64,000 nt of DNA, taken from Datisca glomerata. Lineage: Eukaryota; Streptophyta; Magnoliopsida; Cucurbitales; Datiscaceae. The notes under the pieces were generated by a model. It did no database searches. It had not been told where the DNA came from and worked only from the letters and a program-made list of their open reading frames with translations. A program made the position numbers and the translations under genes. Shown here piece after piece: positions 10,988 to 22,960 of this stretch (positions are counted from its first letter, which is position 1; each line of letters opens with the position of its first letter). Location: the NCBI GenBank assembly GCA_003255025.1, contig QANY01005361.1, forward strand, positions 1 through 64,000, read 5' to 3'.

Positions 10988-11297
10988 GATATGCATGTAG
11001 CGGTTTTCACTCTCTAAATATGGAAGGTGGGTAACAATTAGATCATTCCTAGCTTGAACTCTTGATGTGATGTATTTGCAGGATAAATAACCATGATGGT
11101 ATGGCCATACGAGTAGGGTGTAGATAATCCCTAAAAGATTTTACAGTATTTTTCTCTAGTTGATTCATGGTGATAGAATTTGAATTGTGTGATAATGATA
11201 TATTAGACAATGAATCAAGTGAAATATTTTGAATAAGTGCATGTTCTAATCCAGGCCTCCTTGTAAATTTTCCTAGTTCGTATCTATACCTACACAT
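10988..11297 (-). pseudogene. Ty3/gypsy gag fragment, Athila/Tat-like
   Basis: The minus-strand frame from 11297 reads TVKSFRDYLHPTRMAIPS near residues 50-68, which resembles the N-terminal gag motif of Athila/Tat-type gypsy elements (DY..PT....PS). After a frameshift the next stretch gives GMI then LLPTFH and ESENRYMH, also as in that gag. The fragment is cut abruptly at 10988 by the LTR of copia element A, suggesting A inserted into it. No pol is attached. Confidence 0.55.
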
Positions 11298-11985
11298 TCA
11301 CCCTAAAAACGCCTCTTTTTTCATTTTTCTGTAAATAAAAGTTGAATTACCAACGGAACAAAATGAACAGAAAACATCCTAAGGAAAAAGATGATTATAG
11401 CATCAAACTTAAAAAATGAAAATAATGAAAATATATTAAAGAAAGTAAGTGATAAACTAAGAAAACTATAGAGAAATTAAGAAAATTGACTAAATTAAAA
11501 TCTAATAAAGATCAAAAGGAACGGAATTTAAAGTTGAAAGAATTTAAAGATACAGAATTACTACAAAGAATTTCTTATTAAAAATACTAAAAATACAAAA
11601 TAAATGCCAAGAAAAAAATGCAAAGTAACTGAGAAAAATAATAAGAAAAGCATATTGCAAAGTAACTAAGAAAAATAAATTAAATGAATATTGCTTCAAT
11701 AATTCAATAATAGAAGCGATTAAGAATAACTAAAATGACTAGGCTTTTGGAATTCTAGTTATATCTCAATTGAATGTTTTGGGTCTCAAATATATAATTG
11801 AAAAGTATGTAATTAAAAAGTTCATATATATATATATATATATATGTACACTTGTCCAATCCATCATCCATCACTTTCTTGGGCTATTTATACGATACAA
11901 AATAAAATAAAAACTATTCTGCATGATTTTAAAATAGAAATCTGTAGCGATATCCCTAATGCTTTTTGAGATTAAAAAAACATAT
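11298..11985. other. AT-rich stretch without a recognised gene
   Basis: There is no convincing reading frame. It contains A-rich sequence with loosely repeated AAGAAAATAAG-type words (11400-11700) and a (TA)n microsatellite at about 11826-11845. It may be leader sequence of the gypsy fragment on its left, but nothing proves this. Confidence 0.4.
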
Positions 11986-11989
11986 TATA

Positions 11990-13329
11990 TCTCTACCATA
12001 TAATCAAGATTTAATGAAAATAAATATTCTTACTAAATCCAGACCTAGGCAGATGAAAAAAGAATATTTAGAAATATGTAAAACAGAAATAGAATCTCTC
12101 TTATAGAAGAAATTAATTAGACCTAGTAAATCTCCTTAGAGTTATTCATGATTCTATGTTAATAAAAATATTGAGATTGAAAGAGGATCACCCAGGTTAG
12201 TAATTAATTACAAACCGCTTAATGATGCTTTACAGTGGATACGGTATCCTATACCTAATAAAAACTATCTGCTTGACTGACTGCATGATTCCGTAATTTT
12301 TTCTAAATTTGATTTAGAATAAGGATTTTGGCAAATACAGATAGCTGAACATGATAAGTATAAAATTGCTTTTATAGTACCTTTTGGCCATTATAAATGG
12401 AATGTTTTACCATTTGGTGTTAAAAATGGTCATTCTGAATTTCAGCTTATCATGAATGCTTTATTTAATTCTTATACTGAATTTATTATTTGTTATATAG
12501 ATGATGTCTTAATTTACTCATCATCTGTAGACAAGCATATTAAACACTTGAATATTTTCAAGCATGTTATTAACAGAAGTGGCTTAGTTTTTTCTTCCAG
12601 CAAAATGAAGATATTTCAAACTACAATAAGTTTTTTAGGTCATAATATTTCTAATGGAACTATTATCCCCAATAACCGTAGAATTGAATTCGCTTCTAAA
12701 TTTCCAGATGAAATCAAAGATAAGACTCAACTTCAAAGATTTATAAGGAGTCTTAATTATATTCGTGACTTTTATCCGCAATTAGCACATGATACTTCTA
12801 TTCTTAATAATAGACTTCAGAAAAATCCTACTCATTGGACTCCAAAACATACTCTAGCTGTTAAGAAAATAAAAGAGAAGATTAAACAGTTATATTGTTT
12901 ATCTCTGCTTAATCCTAATTGGCACAAAATTGTAGAAACTTATGCTTCCAATCTAGGCTATGGTGGTATTCTAAAACAACTCAACCCCTAGAAACAGAAA
13001 GAAGAACTCTTACGATTCACATCAGGAACGTGGAAAGGACCAACAATACATTATCCTACTATTAAACAAGAATGCTTAGCTATAATTAAATGTGTTCTTA
13101 AATTTTAGGATGATTTACTAACCAACATTTTCTCATCTGTGTTGATTGCACTGCTGCTAAATAGATATTTAAAAAAGACATGCAAAATCTGGCATCTAAA
13201 CAAATATTTTCCTCTTGGAAGAGTATTTTATCAGTATTTGACTTTGATATTGAATATATCATAGGTAAACATATTACTCTCCTTGACTTCTTAACTCGTG
13301 AATATTTACAAGAAAAATCGAATGAGTAA
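11990..13329 (+). pseudogene. Endogenous pararetrovirus reverse transcriptase and RNase H, broken
   Basis: The frame shows a Caulimoviridae-type reverse transcriptase followed by RNase H. The catalytic box YIDDVLIYS lies at about 12494-12520. It is followed by a connection segment with FLGHNIS (about 12636) and KFPDEIKDKTQLQRF (about 12700-12745), words typical of plant pararetroviruses and not of gypsy elements. The RNase H start (ETYASNLGYGGIL) is at about 12936-12980. The longest uninterrupted part is 12452-12991. Stops and frameshifts lie on both sides, and the frame ends at TAA 13327-13329. Capsid, movement and protease regions were not recognised upstream. It is an ancient, non-functional integrated copy. 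Confidence 0.85.
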
Positions 13330-13352
13330 CTGAAGTCGTTGCCGAGGTCCAT

Positions 13353-14190
13353 GTGGTCGATGTTGAGGCAAAACCAATCTGCAACAACAAGAAGATGGCA
13401 TTTTCTGGCCAACGAATTCCCCAGTATTCAAGAAGTAATACTCACAAGAGTACAAAAGATGTCCTCTTAACACCTGAACAATATATCTCTCTTGAAACAG
13501 AAGATGAAAAATGGATGTCTGATCCATGTGAGATTAAGCGCATATATCTCTCCACTCAACAGTATCCAACTAGATTTGAACACTACAGATACATCTATAA
13601 GGCCATCATAGTCCAATGTGGTGCCATGGAGAGTAGACATACCCTCCATGATTCTAAAAGAAATACCAGCCTTATAACATTTAGCAAGGTTGTTATCCGT
13701 AATCTCATGTCCATTAATCAGTGGGGTCTTCATCCTCATACAACCAGGACATTGGATATTAACCAAAAAAAGGTAAAATACAGTTATTGAGATCATATTG
13801 AATCCTTCACCTATACATTCTATTACCAGAACCCTATCCATAACCATACATGGTTTATTCGTATTTGTCCGGAAGTTCTTACCATTAGTCTTCCGAATTG
13901 GTTCTTACTTTGGTGGGATAAATTTGGAATCACCTTTGAAACTCTTCTAGAAAAAACTCAAACCGAATTTAAAGAATGGCATGCTACTTATTCCCTTCTA
14001 ATATGAAACAAAAATATTACAGTATCTAAATCTCTAATTCATTTTATTATCCAATTTAATATCCCTTGTATCTGAAAATGGGATCTAAAAAATGTGAATA
14101 TTAGAATGACATCCCACTACTAAAACACATCTTTTTTACCATTGGGAAAAGGGGATGAATCCCCACCTAACAAAAGTCATTAAAACAATC
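13353..14190 (+). pseudogene. Second pararetroviral reading frame, function unknown, broken
   Basis: An open frame runs from 13353 (first ATG at 13395) to TGA 13788-13790. Related coding character continues with stops to about 14100 (for example NHTWFIRICPEV near 13837 and LPNWFLLWWDKFG near 13890). It begins 23 bases after the polymerase frame. Its position and words such as STQQYPT and QWGLHPH resemble the uncharacterised downstream protein of endogenous caulimovirids (florendovirus-like relatives). No catalytic motif is visible. Assignment rests on position and remembered family resemblance. Confidence 0.55.
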
Positions 14191-14599
14191 AAAGCACATT
14201 CCCATGCCTGCTTTGAAGCCATCTCTAAGGTCCTTCCAGTGCCAACAGGAAATCCATTTCTTAATGCTCAAAATATTAAATAGAAATTTCCTAATCTTAA
14301 TGAAAAATAATTATTGATAAAAACAATGGATTTCGTGAAAGATCAATTTCTCCATGTATTTGTTCCTACGATACCTCTAGGGGCACTTCTAGTCCACAAA
14401 GCAGTCATCTGAATAAAGCTGACCTAATTGAAAACACTTTTAGCATCTTGGGTGGTGAAAGCCAAGACCTCGAAGATGAGTCAAAACTACCAGAACCTAC
14501 TATTATTGACTTCTAGGACTCTCTTACCATAATAATCTCAGATCAGATAAAAAAAGATAAGAAAGGTAAAGCAAAGGTCTAATCTTGTCTGCCATTTCA

Positions 14600-15060
14600 C
14601 AGTATCCAAGAATAGAAATGCCACTAACAGAGGTAGCCAAAACTACTTTAATAAAGTCGTCATTATCATAAACATGAACAAAAGCTGACAATGACATTGT
14701 CTCCTACTTACAGAAATGACAAATATACTTTTCTTAAAGTATATTCCCATTCAAAAGAAGATAAGGATTAAATAACTCCAGCTCATCCAGGACAGGCCAC
14801 CATATCATTCTTTTCCCTATAACATATTTACTTTTTATAATATATAAGGGAACCTTTCCCTTTTTGAGGCATCATAAGTTTAAGCCTTTAGATTGTTTAG
14901 GATCTCATGAGTTGAGAAAATAAAATGATCTCCCTTCTCTCTACTCTCTCTCTCTCTCTAAGCTCTCTCTTTGCACTCCATCTTATTATTGCACATACAA
15001 GTCTTGAAGCATTTAAAGTTGCATCTCTCAGGAGCTCTACATCGCTCCTCTCAACAGTAA
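14600..15060 (+). promoter_or_regulatory. Pararetrovirus-like promoter and transcript start region
   Basis: Downstream of the pararetroviral frames lies a TATA box (TATATAAGGG, 14841-14850). It is followed at about 50-90 bases by GAGTTGAGAAAATAAAATG and then a CT-repeat tract (14936-14974). This is the arrangement seen in caulimovirid pregenomic promoters, where the TATA box is followed by a pyrimidine-rich leader. A TGACAATGACATTGTC stretch near 14687 could be an activator-type site. Activity in the plant is not shown by sequence alone. Confidence 0.45.
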
Positions 15061-15640
15061 ATTTCCCCCTTTAGTTTAAATAGTAGTTTTTCATGAGACC
15101 ATGTATGTGATAATGTAAACCTAATATAACTTTTACTATGATCCTTAGTATTCATGATCCATGCTAACTCTAAGGCACTCAACATGAAACTATTAAGGTT
15201 GAGGAAGCAATCACTGTAGAGTATAGTAACTTCCAATAACAATCAATGAATAATTAGTGGGACGCCACCCAAGCCGCGTATTGGTAAGGTCCATTGAGCA
15301 AGGATTGCATTAGGACTGTTGACCCAAGTAAAACATTGACAGACATGCTAACTATGAGTTATTTTGTTCTTTGAATTAACTGTAATTAAAGTGGTTAGCC
15401 CCCCTCACTTAAGAGATGCGTGTTAGTTAACCGTAAGAATAAAAAAAAATATCTAATGAGAATATTGCAGTAAAAGACCAATTCATAGAGAAATTCACCA
15501 GTAATAATTATATTCTAAGAATTCCCCATAAAAAAGTAGATAGAATTTATATAAAAAAGAAGAACATAAATGTCTGAACTATGAGAAACTAAATAATGAT
15601 AAATAGTTTAAATATAAACAAACTTAAAGCTTTTCTGAAC
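15061..15640 (+). other. Possible pararetroviral leader, no gene
   Basis: This stretch follows the promoter-like region and has no long frame. It contains an isolated GC-richer block (GGGACGCCACCCAAGCCGCG, 15260-15279) in AT-rich surroundings. It could be untranslated leader of the integrated pararetrovirus, whose circular genome would place the leader after the promoter. No primer-binding site was found. Confidence 0.3.
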
Positions 15641-15689
15641 AAGAGATGAATCAAAGCATAAATAGAAAAACTACGCTTAATCGATCATC

Positions 15690-16256
15690 CATGCCCTTGC
15701 TTGCAAGATATACGAGTAACACTGGTCGTTATCACTAGGATGCACTAGTCAGGGTGCTAAGATATTTAAAGTACACCATTGACCATGAATTGCAATCCGA
15801 CGTGTCCACCTGTTTTGAAGGGATTTAATGATGTCATTTGGATATCTACAGTCTAGAAACTAAATCTGCGAATGAATATGTTTTTTTCCTAGGTGGTGGA
15901 GCTATATCTTGGATGTCTACAAAGAAGACTTGTATATCTCATTCGAACATGGAATCAGAATTCATAATATTGGACAAGGCTGGTGAAGAAGCTGAATGAC
16001 TTAGAAATTTTCTGGAAGGCATTCTAGTGTAGCCAAAGTTTGTGTCAGTCATATGCATACATTATCACAGTATGACTACTACCTTTAGAGAAAAGAATAA
16101 TGTGTATAATGGTAAGTCTAGACATATTAGACGTAGACATAATACCATTAAATAGTTGCTCTCAAATGGTGTGATTTCCATTGACTTAACAAAAGGATTA
16201 TCTAAGAAGCTTGTCAAGCTGACATTGAGGGGAATGAGCTTAAACACTATTCAATG
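15690..16256 (+). pseudogene. Copia RNase H fragment of element C
   Basis: The frame carries copia RNase H words: [20 protein letters not shown] near 15870-15925, HSNMESEFI (about 15940), EEAE then LRNFLEGI (about 15985-16025) and GKSRHIRRRHNTIK (about 16112-16155). It ends with LTKGLSKKLVK. Stops interrupt it and everything upstream of RNase H is absent. The remaining 3' sequence to 16812 leads to a polypurine tract and an LTR, so this is the 3' stub of a copia element. Confidence 0.8.
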
Positions 16257-16812
16257 AATCATTTAGGTAGTAGCCTAACCTGGTTGATAGAAGATCCCAA
16301 GATCTAGGGTAGAAATGATTCACAAAAACACAGAAAGAAACATTATATCTTCCTATTCCAATGATGTAAAGAAAGTATGTTGTCTGTCAACGTTAAAGTA
16401 TATACTTAGTATCTAATGAGATTGATATTTTGCGTGTAAGAAGAGTATATACATAATACTCTTAATCAATGTCATCTTTATGATAGTAGAAGTGGGGTCA
16501 CTTCTGTGAGAGATTTTAAGGCTCAATCTATCTAAAGCTCTCATGGAAACAAGATATGTTCATGACCAAAATGAACAAAATCATATGAACACAGATGTAT
16601 TAAGATGAGTTATGTGTGAGATTTATCGTCTTGGTTTACTTTAGTGGAAGGATAGTTCAAGAATCTTATTTCACTATTCTTTAGAGTAAATATGATAAAT
16701 CATCACTAAGGTAGGTTCAAGTCTAAAAGACTCCTCTCTTGATGCAAAACTAATCTGCATCTTTCTTCTGATGCTGTTGTCGTCGTAAGGCATTTTCAGT
16801 CATGTGGGAGAT
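16257..16812 (+). other. 3' untranslated part of copia element C
   Basis: There is no reading frame. It begins with a stretch resembling the usual end of this copia group (AAGATCCCAAGATCTAGGG near 16290) and ends in a polypurine tract GTGGGAGAT at 16804-16812, immediately before the LTR. Confidence 0.55.
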
Positions 16813-17575
16813 TGTTCGAGCTTTATGTGAGCGAGAATAAAGCTAAGTGTGTGATTGAAATGAAGAATATGTAGTGGGTAGCTAAGAAGCTAAAATGCCA
16901 CATTGCTTAGGCAAAAGATTGAAGTGTGGTTTATAAGTCCTAACATTGGGCCTTGGGGCATGCCCTTAAGGGGCACCTCACATTTTATAGGGGATTGAAG
17001 ACTTAGATGACACATAAGTGACTGATACATGTGCACACTCCCCATCGTCACCATCCGACCAGCATAACCGGACCCTACTTGGTCCAGTTTGATCGTCCGG
17101 AAGGAGCTCTAATTTATGCCACATGATTTTATTATGTCATTATAGGGTAGTTAAGAGAGAAAATGCTATCTCCTCAACTTCTCATGAATTGTCGCTTAAC
17201 AAGTGTGGGAAGTTCATGGAGGAGGTATGTGGGCAGTTCCCACTTAAGGGAAACTACTTACTTCGTGTGAAAAGGGGTTCAAGGAGTGCTGCCGTTGTTA
17301 GTAGATTATTTTTGTTTCCTTGTGTGAGTCTGTGGAAAAAGAAAAATCATTTTTGAGTTCTGTAGAGATTGAAGTGTTAGTTTGTTACGTCTTCACTCTT
17401 GGTAGTTGTATCCTGCAAAGATATTCACCATAGTCTTTAAGCAAACTGTGGAGGCTGAAATGTGTCTTTAGCTCATTACTTTTGCAAGCCTTTACCATTA
17501 TCTTATGTTGTAATTTTCCATTTGTAATATGTAATCTTCCCTATATTGTTCTTTAGAGTCTGTAACTTTCTAGTT
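16813..17575 (+). repeat. 3' LTR of copia element C
   Basis: The LTR starts TGTTCGAGC just after the polypurine tract and ends near the words AGTCTGTAACTTTC. It aligns in patches with 60866-61585: AAGTGTGTGA, GGGTAGCTAA, CACATTGCTTAGGC, TAGAGATTGAAGT and GGTAGTTGTAT. The two are therefore LTRs of one family. A GGTCCAGTTTGATCGTCCGG block near 17085 corresponds to a similar but diverged block near 61080. Confidence 0.75.
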
Positions 17576-19094
17576 TGATACAAACATTATATTATGAATT
17601 TTTCTATTCAACTATGGTTTTAACAGTCATTAGTGAAACAAAAATACTTGTACAAACCAGCAAAATAATTCCACTTCTGATGGCCCAAAGATTAAAATCT
17701 TTGGAAAATTCTAACCCCTTTATGAACATCACAACAAATATGATTAAGACCTTTGTAACTCCTTGAGAAAATTGGGTGCTACGTCTGAAGCAAATTGATT
17801 AATTGGAGATGGGCTTGGGTGGTATGCAGTTGGTTGTTGGATTTCTTTGATCGGGTTGTCCAGCTGCTTACTTTTAGGCTTGATGATGGCTGCATGATGT
17901 AGGCTTTTTAGCATTCTATTAAAAGTAGTGGAAATTACAGGATTCACTAATAAGACCGAGCGGTTGATTGCTAGGTATCCATGTCGTGCTTATTAATTAC
18001 CAATCACGATAATCAATAATTCATAAGCTAGCTCGGGGACCATAATGATAGAAATACTCATGGCTAATAACTAACAAACTTTATCTATCAAATCCATTAT
18101 CATATTTATTAATTATTAATTATAATTAATTCTACTATAAAATTATAATTATTCTCTAATAATATTTTAATTACATGATGTAATTATCCTCGACCTATTA
18201 GTAATTATACATTGTCACTTCATAATACAACGTCGTAGGTAATTAGATAAAGTACAATCTAACTAATATATACACCCCTCTTGTTCCTAGAGCTCCAAAT
18301 CATGTTTTACTGTCAACTATGATAATTTTCATACCTGAAGCCTCAAGTAAAATGGTCAAATTTCTAATTAAATCAATAGAGATACTAAGTACTTAGGTTT
18401 CTATGATCACATACCTTAGGTTTCTATGATCACATACATAGCTTATGTCAAATGGTATCATGTTACTTACTTAAAAGTGTTAAGACTATATTATTAAGAA
18501 TCTATGCATCTCACTGTCCAACAACCCAGTCATCTAAATGACATATATATTGACTAATAAAATCTCAACCATAGTATATCAAAATAACTAAGTCATTAGA
18601 TATGAGTTCATAACTCACTTAAGATAAAAAATACTTATAATATAATAACAATGAGTTATGATTTTCATACGATAATACTCCTATCAAAAATCAAACTCAT
18701 TAGTCATTTCGATACATTTCAAATGCACTAGCACATTAATCTCGTACTCCACCTAGTGATCAATGTAAGTCACTCTACATTATTGAGTTTGAGTTAATGT
18801 ACTACATTCTTTCTTAATACAGTGTTCAACTTCACTAGACTGTGAAAAAATATAAGAATTTAAAAGTCATTAAGAACTCTTAGTTAGGTACTTTATTCCT
18901 ATGAGCTAAGCTTTGAAGGATTTATCAATCAAGTATTATATATTTGTAGATCTTTTACAAAAATGTATTGCATATATATTATAAGAAATATTCATTTATG
19001 TGAAGATAATCATATAATTCTTTTAGATATCAACCAAGTACATAAATCATTGCTTGATGGGTTACAGACCTGGATGATGGCATGTTGGGCCATA
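17576..19094. other. AT-rich region without a recognised gene
   Basis: I see no supported coding frame. A short tandem duplication lies at 18394-18437, where TAGGTTTCTATGATCACATAC occurs twice. Parts of 17960-18960 have the unstructured look of an old LTR, but no ends, primer-binding site or polypurine tract could be found. Confidence 0.4.
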
Positions 19095-19170
19095 AGTATG
19101 GGTGTTCAATGGTCGGTTTGGTCAGATTTTTGGAGGAAAACAAGACCAGACCGAACGGACCATAAATCTG
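19095..19170. mobile_element. Probable terminal region of the hAT element
   Basis: The sequence AGTATGGGTGTTCAATGG, followed by GTCGGTTTGGTC, resembles plant hAT termini (GGGTGTTCA...GGT). It is followed within 25 bases by the inverted copy GACCAGACCGAACGGACC, forming a subterminal hairpin. It lies 3' of the minus-strand hAT transposase remnant. The matching right terminus was not found. Confidence 0.45.
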
Positions 19171-19545
19171 AAAAAAATCAGGACCAACCAGATCGACAAT
19201 CAACGATTGGTTCGAACGGACTTAACGGTCTAAATACATGTTTTACAATAAATATATTATTTAACAATAAAAACAAACTTTGGCTACGAGTTCCCCATAT
19301 CTAAATATATCTGAACTTCAAAAGTACTAATATCCAACATTTAAAAATATCCAAAGTTCAAAGTACTAATATCTAACATTAAACATATTCAAACTCCAAA
19401 ATATAAATAGTAATATCCAACATTCAAATATAAAAAAAAAAAAAAGAAATCAGAAACACAAGAAAATATAGAAGTTCATCCATCTTCAGTCTTCAATCAC
19501 ATCATGCAATGATAATGACATATTCCTCTTGCATCTTGATGCATT

Positions 19546-21850
19546 CTATTCATATGAAGACAACGAGTTCAGAAACATGAAGATAATGAATTCAAAAACA
19601 TATAAAAAATATAAATAACAATATATAAATGAGTTACCATCATCTATTTCCACAATCTCTTGTAATGTCTCATTGAGATTAATATGCACATGTTTACTCA
19701 GAATCCAATTTTGTGCACATATAAGAGCTTCAACAGTTTTCAGAGCCATTGAATTGTGAAATGGATCCAATATTCGACCACTTGTACTGAAGGTTGACTC
19801 GGATGCAACTATGGAGATAGGAATCACCAAGACATCTCTAGCCATAAGGCTAAGAACCTCACATCTTGAAGAGTTTATTTTCCACCAATTAAGAAGATCC
19901 AACTCAATATTCGGGTTTAAACATGATTCCGCTAAATATCTATCAATCTCTGACTTAACATCTAGGCTATTTTCCTTGCACAACTGTTTTGAAAATGTGG
20001 AGGCCAAACTAAATCATCTTCACCATCATTTTCAACTATTTCAGATTGTGATGATTGATCAACAAATGGCATTGATTGACTTGAAGTTACTTTTATATTC
20101 CTCAAATATTCTATCAAAAGTAGAAGTCACTTTGCTTCTCAATTCACAGGCAAGGTTAGGATCACACAACATATCATATGTATGTGACAAAAATCTCATT
20201 TTAAAGCGGGGATCAAGAATGGCAGCAACAAACAACAAATAATTGACCTTTTCTAAGCCTCTATACTTGTCATACTTAGTCCTCATAATACTTGCCATTT
20301 TTTCAAAAGAACATTGCTAGATGAAGAATATCTCTTAATCAAGTTTTCAATAAAAAACCTCATGAACGTATCTATGGGATGTAACATTCAAAGTCTTGGA
20401 AAGCCTTAATGTTATTTCGTAGAAAACTTTGAAAAACTTGATAATCACTCTAGCATTATCCCAATCCTCATCCCCCGGAGGACCAAATTTCTCATCTCCT
20501 TGGATCTCCAATAAATAATATGCATCTTGTTCTCCAAGCCTCTCAAATGATTTTTGAAACTTTTCAGCCGACTCCAACATCAAATAAGTGGAATTCCACC
20601 TAGTATGAACATCAAGAGACACCAAACTACTAGAAGATATCTTTCAGCCTCTACACAACTCCTAAACTTTTGAAATCGTGCAGGAGATGACCTCACATAT
20701 TTGACCGCATTACAAATTCTAGTGACAGAGTCATGAACATCCTTCAAACTATCACGCACAACAAGGTTAAGAGTATGTGCACAACATCTAACATGCATAA
20801 AATCACCGTCCAACACATGCCCCTTCTAATTTCTGATAGATTTTTTCAAATAAGTGATTGCACCATCATTGGCACTTTCATTATCAACGGTGACCGTGAA
20901 ATCCCTTTCAATACCACAGTCAAGCAAACATTTCTCAATAGCTATACTAATCGACTCCCCCTTATGGCTAGCAATTGGAAAAACGTTAATGATTCTTTTA
21001 TGTAATACCCAATCAGAGTTAATAAAGTGTGTATTAAGTACCATGTAATTAAGATTTTTGCATTGATCTCCATGTATTAGTGTTTAGACATAATCTTTTT
21101 TTTACTTAATGCCTTTTTTAACTTTTCTTTCTTCCACATAAACACCTTGAAACAATCTCTAGCTATTGTTTCTTCAGAATTTGACTGAACGGGTCGATCC
21201 TTACGACATCTCTAACTATTCGATTAGCGTATTTATCCATTTTTATTTTTTTTATGCCAATGTTGGTGACTGGAGATGGCTACAAGGGAGAAAGAGAAAG
21301 GAAACTGACGAGACCTTAGGATAATTACTAATCCGTCTAGGAAAAACAAACTTAGGTTGCATGCCCTGACAAAATTCCCTAAATCCTTAACCCTCTACCA
21401 CATTAAACGCTAATTCATCTTTAATGATCATCCTAGCAAGCAACATCGTACACTTCTCAGTATTAAAGGTAGTAGTAGATATTGTACAAGTACTATCAGC
21501 AACTCCCTCACTACTACTATTAAGATTAAGAACTAACAGTTTTTACTATGATCATCAAACCTATTAGGATTCTTCTTTCATCTTTTCAGATGATTCCACA
21601 TACAAGAAGTACCATTAGCCCTAACACATGCAAATGTATGCTTACAATGATTACAAGTAGCTTTCTCATCATTAAGATCACCAGTTTCAACTCTTACAAA
21701 ATTATTCCAAACACCAGAAGAGACTCAGTTGCATTTTCTTTTACCTTTTGTAGGTTTTGGTGGCAGTGAAGAACCATCATTAATTACTGCATCATCAGGG
21801 TTTGGACTTGGAGTTCTAGTAGACATCTCTATGCGAAGTAGTTGTCACTG
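19546..21850 (-). pseudogene. hAT-family transposase pseudogene
   Basis: Reading right to left, a BED-type zinc finger comes first (21590-21850: MSTRTPSPNPDDA, CNHCKHTFAC, WNHLKR) with stops. The catalytic region follows in pieces: TVTVDNESANDGA (about 20880), CCAHTLNLVVRDSLKD (about 20750) and TRWNSTYLMLESA (about 20590). A DUF4413-like segment with AAILDPRFKM lies at about 20220. The C-terminal dimerisation domain is last (about 19690-19900: MARDVLVIPIS, ASESTFSTSGR, VEALICAQNW). The order matches Ac/Tam3-type (RICESLEEPER-like) transposases. At least four frame breaks make it non-functional. Part of the N-terminal half (about 21050-21400) is poorly preserved. Confidence 0.88.
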
Positions 21851-21989
21851 GTGTTACAGGTGCAAACCTGTATTCACAACTTCTGCTCGACATCCATAAA
21901 TGCAAATATATATATATACATATATAGTAACATCAATATGCAAACATGAGGGAGTGTATGAGGAACAACAATCCTTTTATTTTATTTTT

Positions 21990-22960
21990 CAGATTGTCAA
22001 CATGAGTAGCGATGGAGAACCACTAGCATCGACATGAAGGTGTTTATAAAGGCTGTTAATGAACAATTTAAGTTATTGAATGCGAGATTTGATCGTTTAC
22101 AATCCTATACTAGTTTTAAATCTAATAAAAGATATGTGCTTGCGGAAGAGGAGGAGGAATATTCTGATTATGAAAGTTCTAGTTCAAGGAGGAAAAAGGG
22201 GAATCGAGAAAAGAAGGATAACAATCTTGGAAGTATTAAAATGACGATTCCTACTCTCCAAGGGAAGAATGATCTGGAGTTGTATTTGGAGTGGGAGGGA
22301 AAAGTCAAACATGTGTTTGAATATCATAATTATTTGGAGGAGAAGAAAGTCAAATTGGCAGTCGTGGAGTTTACTGATTATGCGAGTATTTGGTGGGATC
22401 AATCGGTGCTTGGTAGGAAGAGGAATGGGGAGAGGGCTATTCGAACTTGAGAGGACATGAAAGTGGTAATGTGAAAGAGATTTATTCCTAGTCACTACTA
22501 TAGAGACTTGCAAAGAAAATTGCAAGTGTTGGTTCAAGGTTCAATGAGTGTGAAAGATTATTACAAGGAGGTGGAGATAGCAATGATAAGAGTGAATGTT
22601 GATGAAGACCGAGAGGCTACCGTGGCTCAATTTATTGGAGGTTTAAATAAGGAAATCGCTGATGTGGTGGATTTGCATCGCTATGTAGAGATGGATGAGT
22701 TACTGTATAAAACCATTAAAGTGGAGAAGCAACTCAAATCAAAGAGATTCTGATATGGTTCATCTTCCAATTCTTCATGGAAGCCGAATTGAAGAGATCA
22801 TAAAAACTCCTCAAAATCAAGAGAAGAAGTCAAGCCAAAGGAGTCGGTTGTTGTTTTTAAAGGTAAAAAACCAAAATTAAATCTTCTTATAAATCATGAG
22901 ATATTAAATGTTGTAGGTGCCAAGGCTTTGGGCATATTTCTTCTCAATGCCCAAACAAAA
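21990..22960 (+). pseudogene. Gag region of Ty3/gypsy element G1
   Basis: A gag-like frame starts near ATG 22002 and continues at 22034-22450, 22508-22753 and beyond. It includes YLEWEGKVKHVFEYHNY, FTDYASIWWDQ and [13 protein letters not shown], all typical of plant gypsy gag. A CCHC knuckle (CQGFGHISSQCP) lies at about 22917-22952. Frame changes at about 22450 and 22755 break it. No 5' LTR was seen between the hAT remnant and the gag start, so the element is 5'-truncated. Confidence 0.8.
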
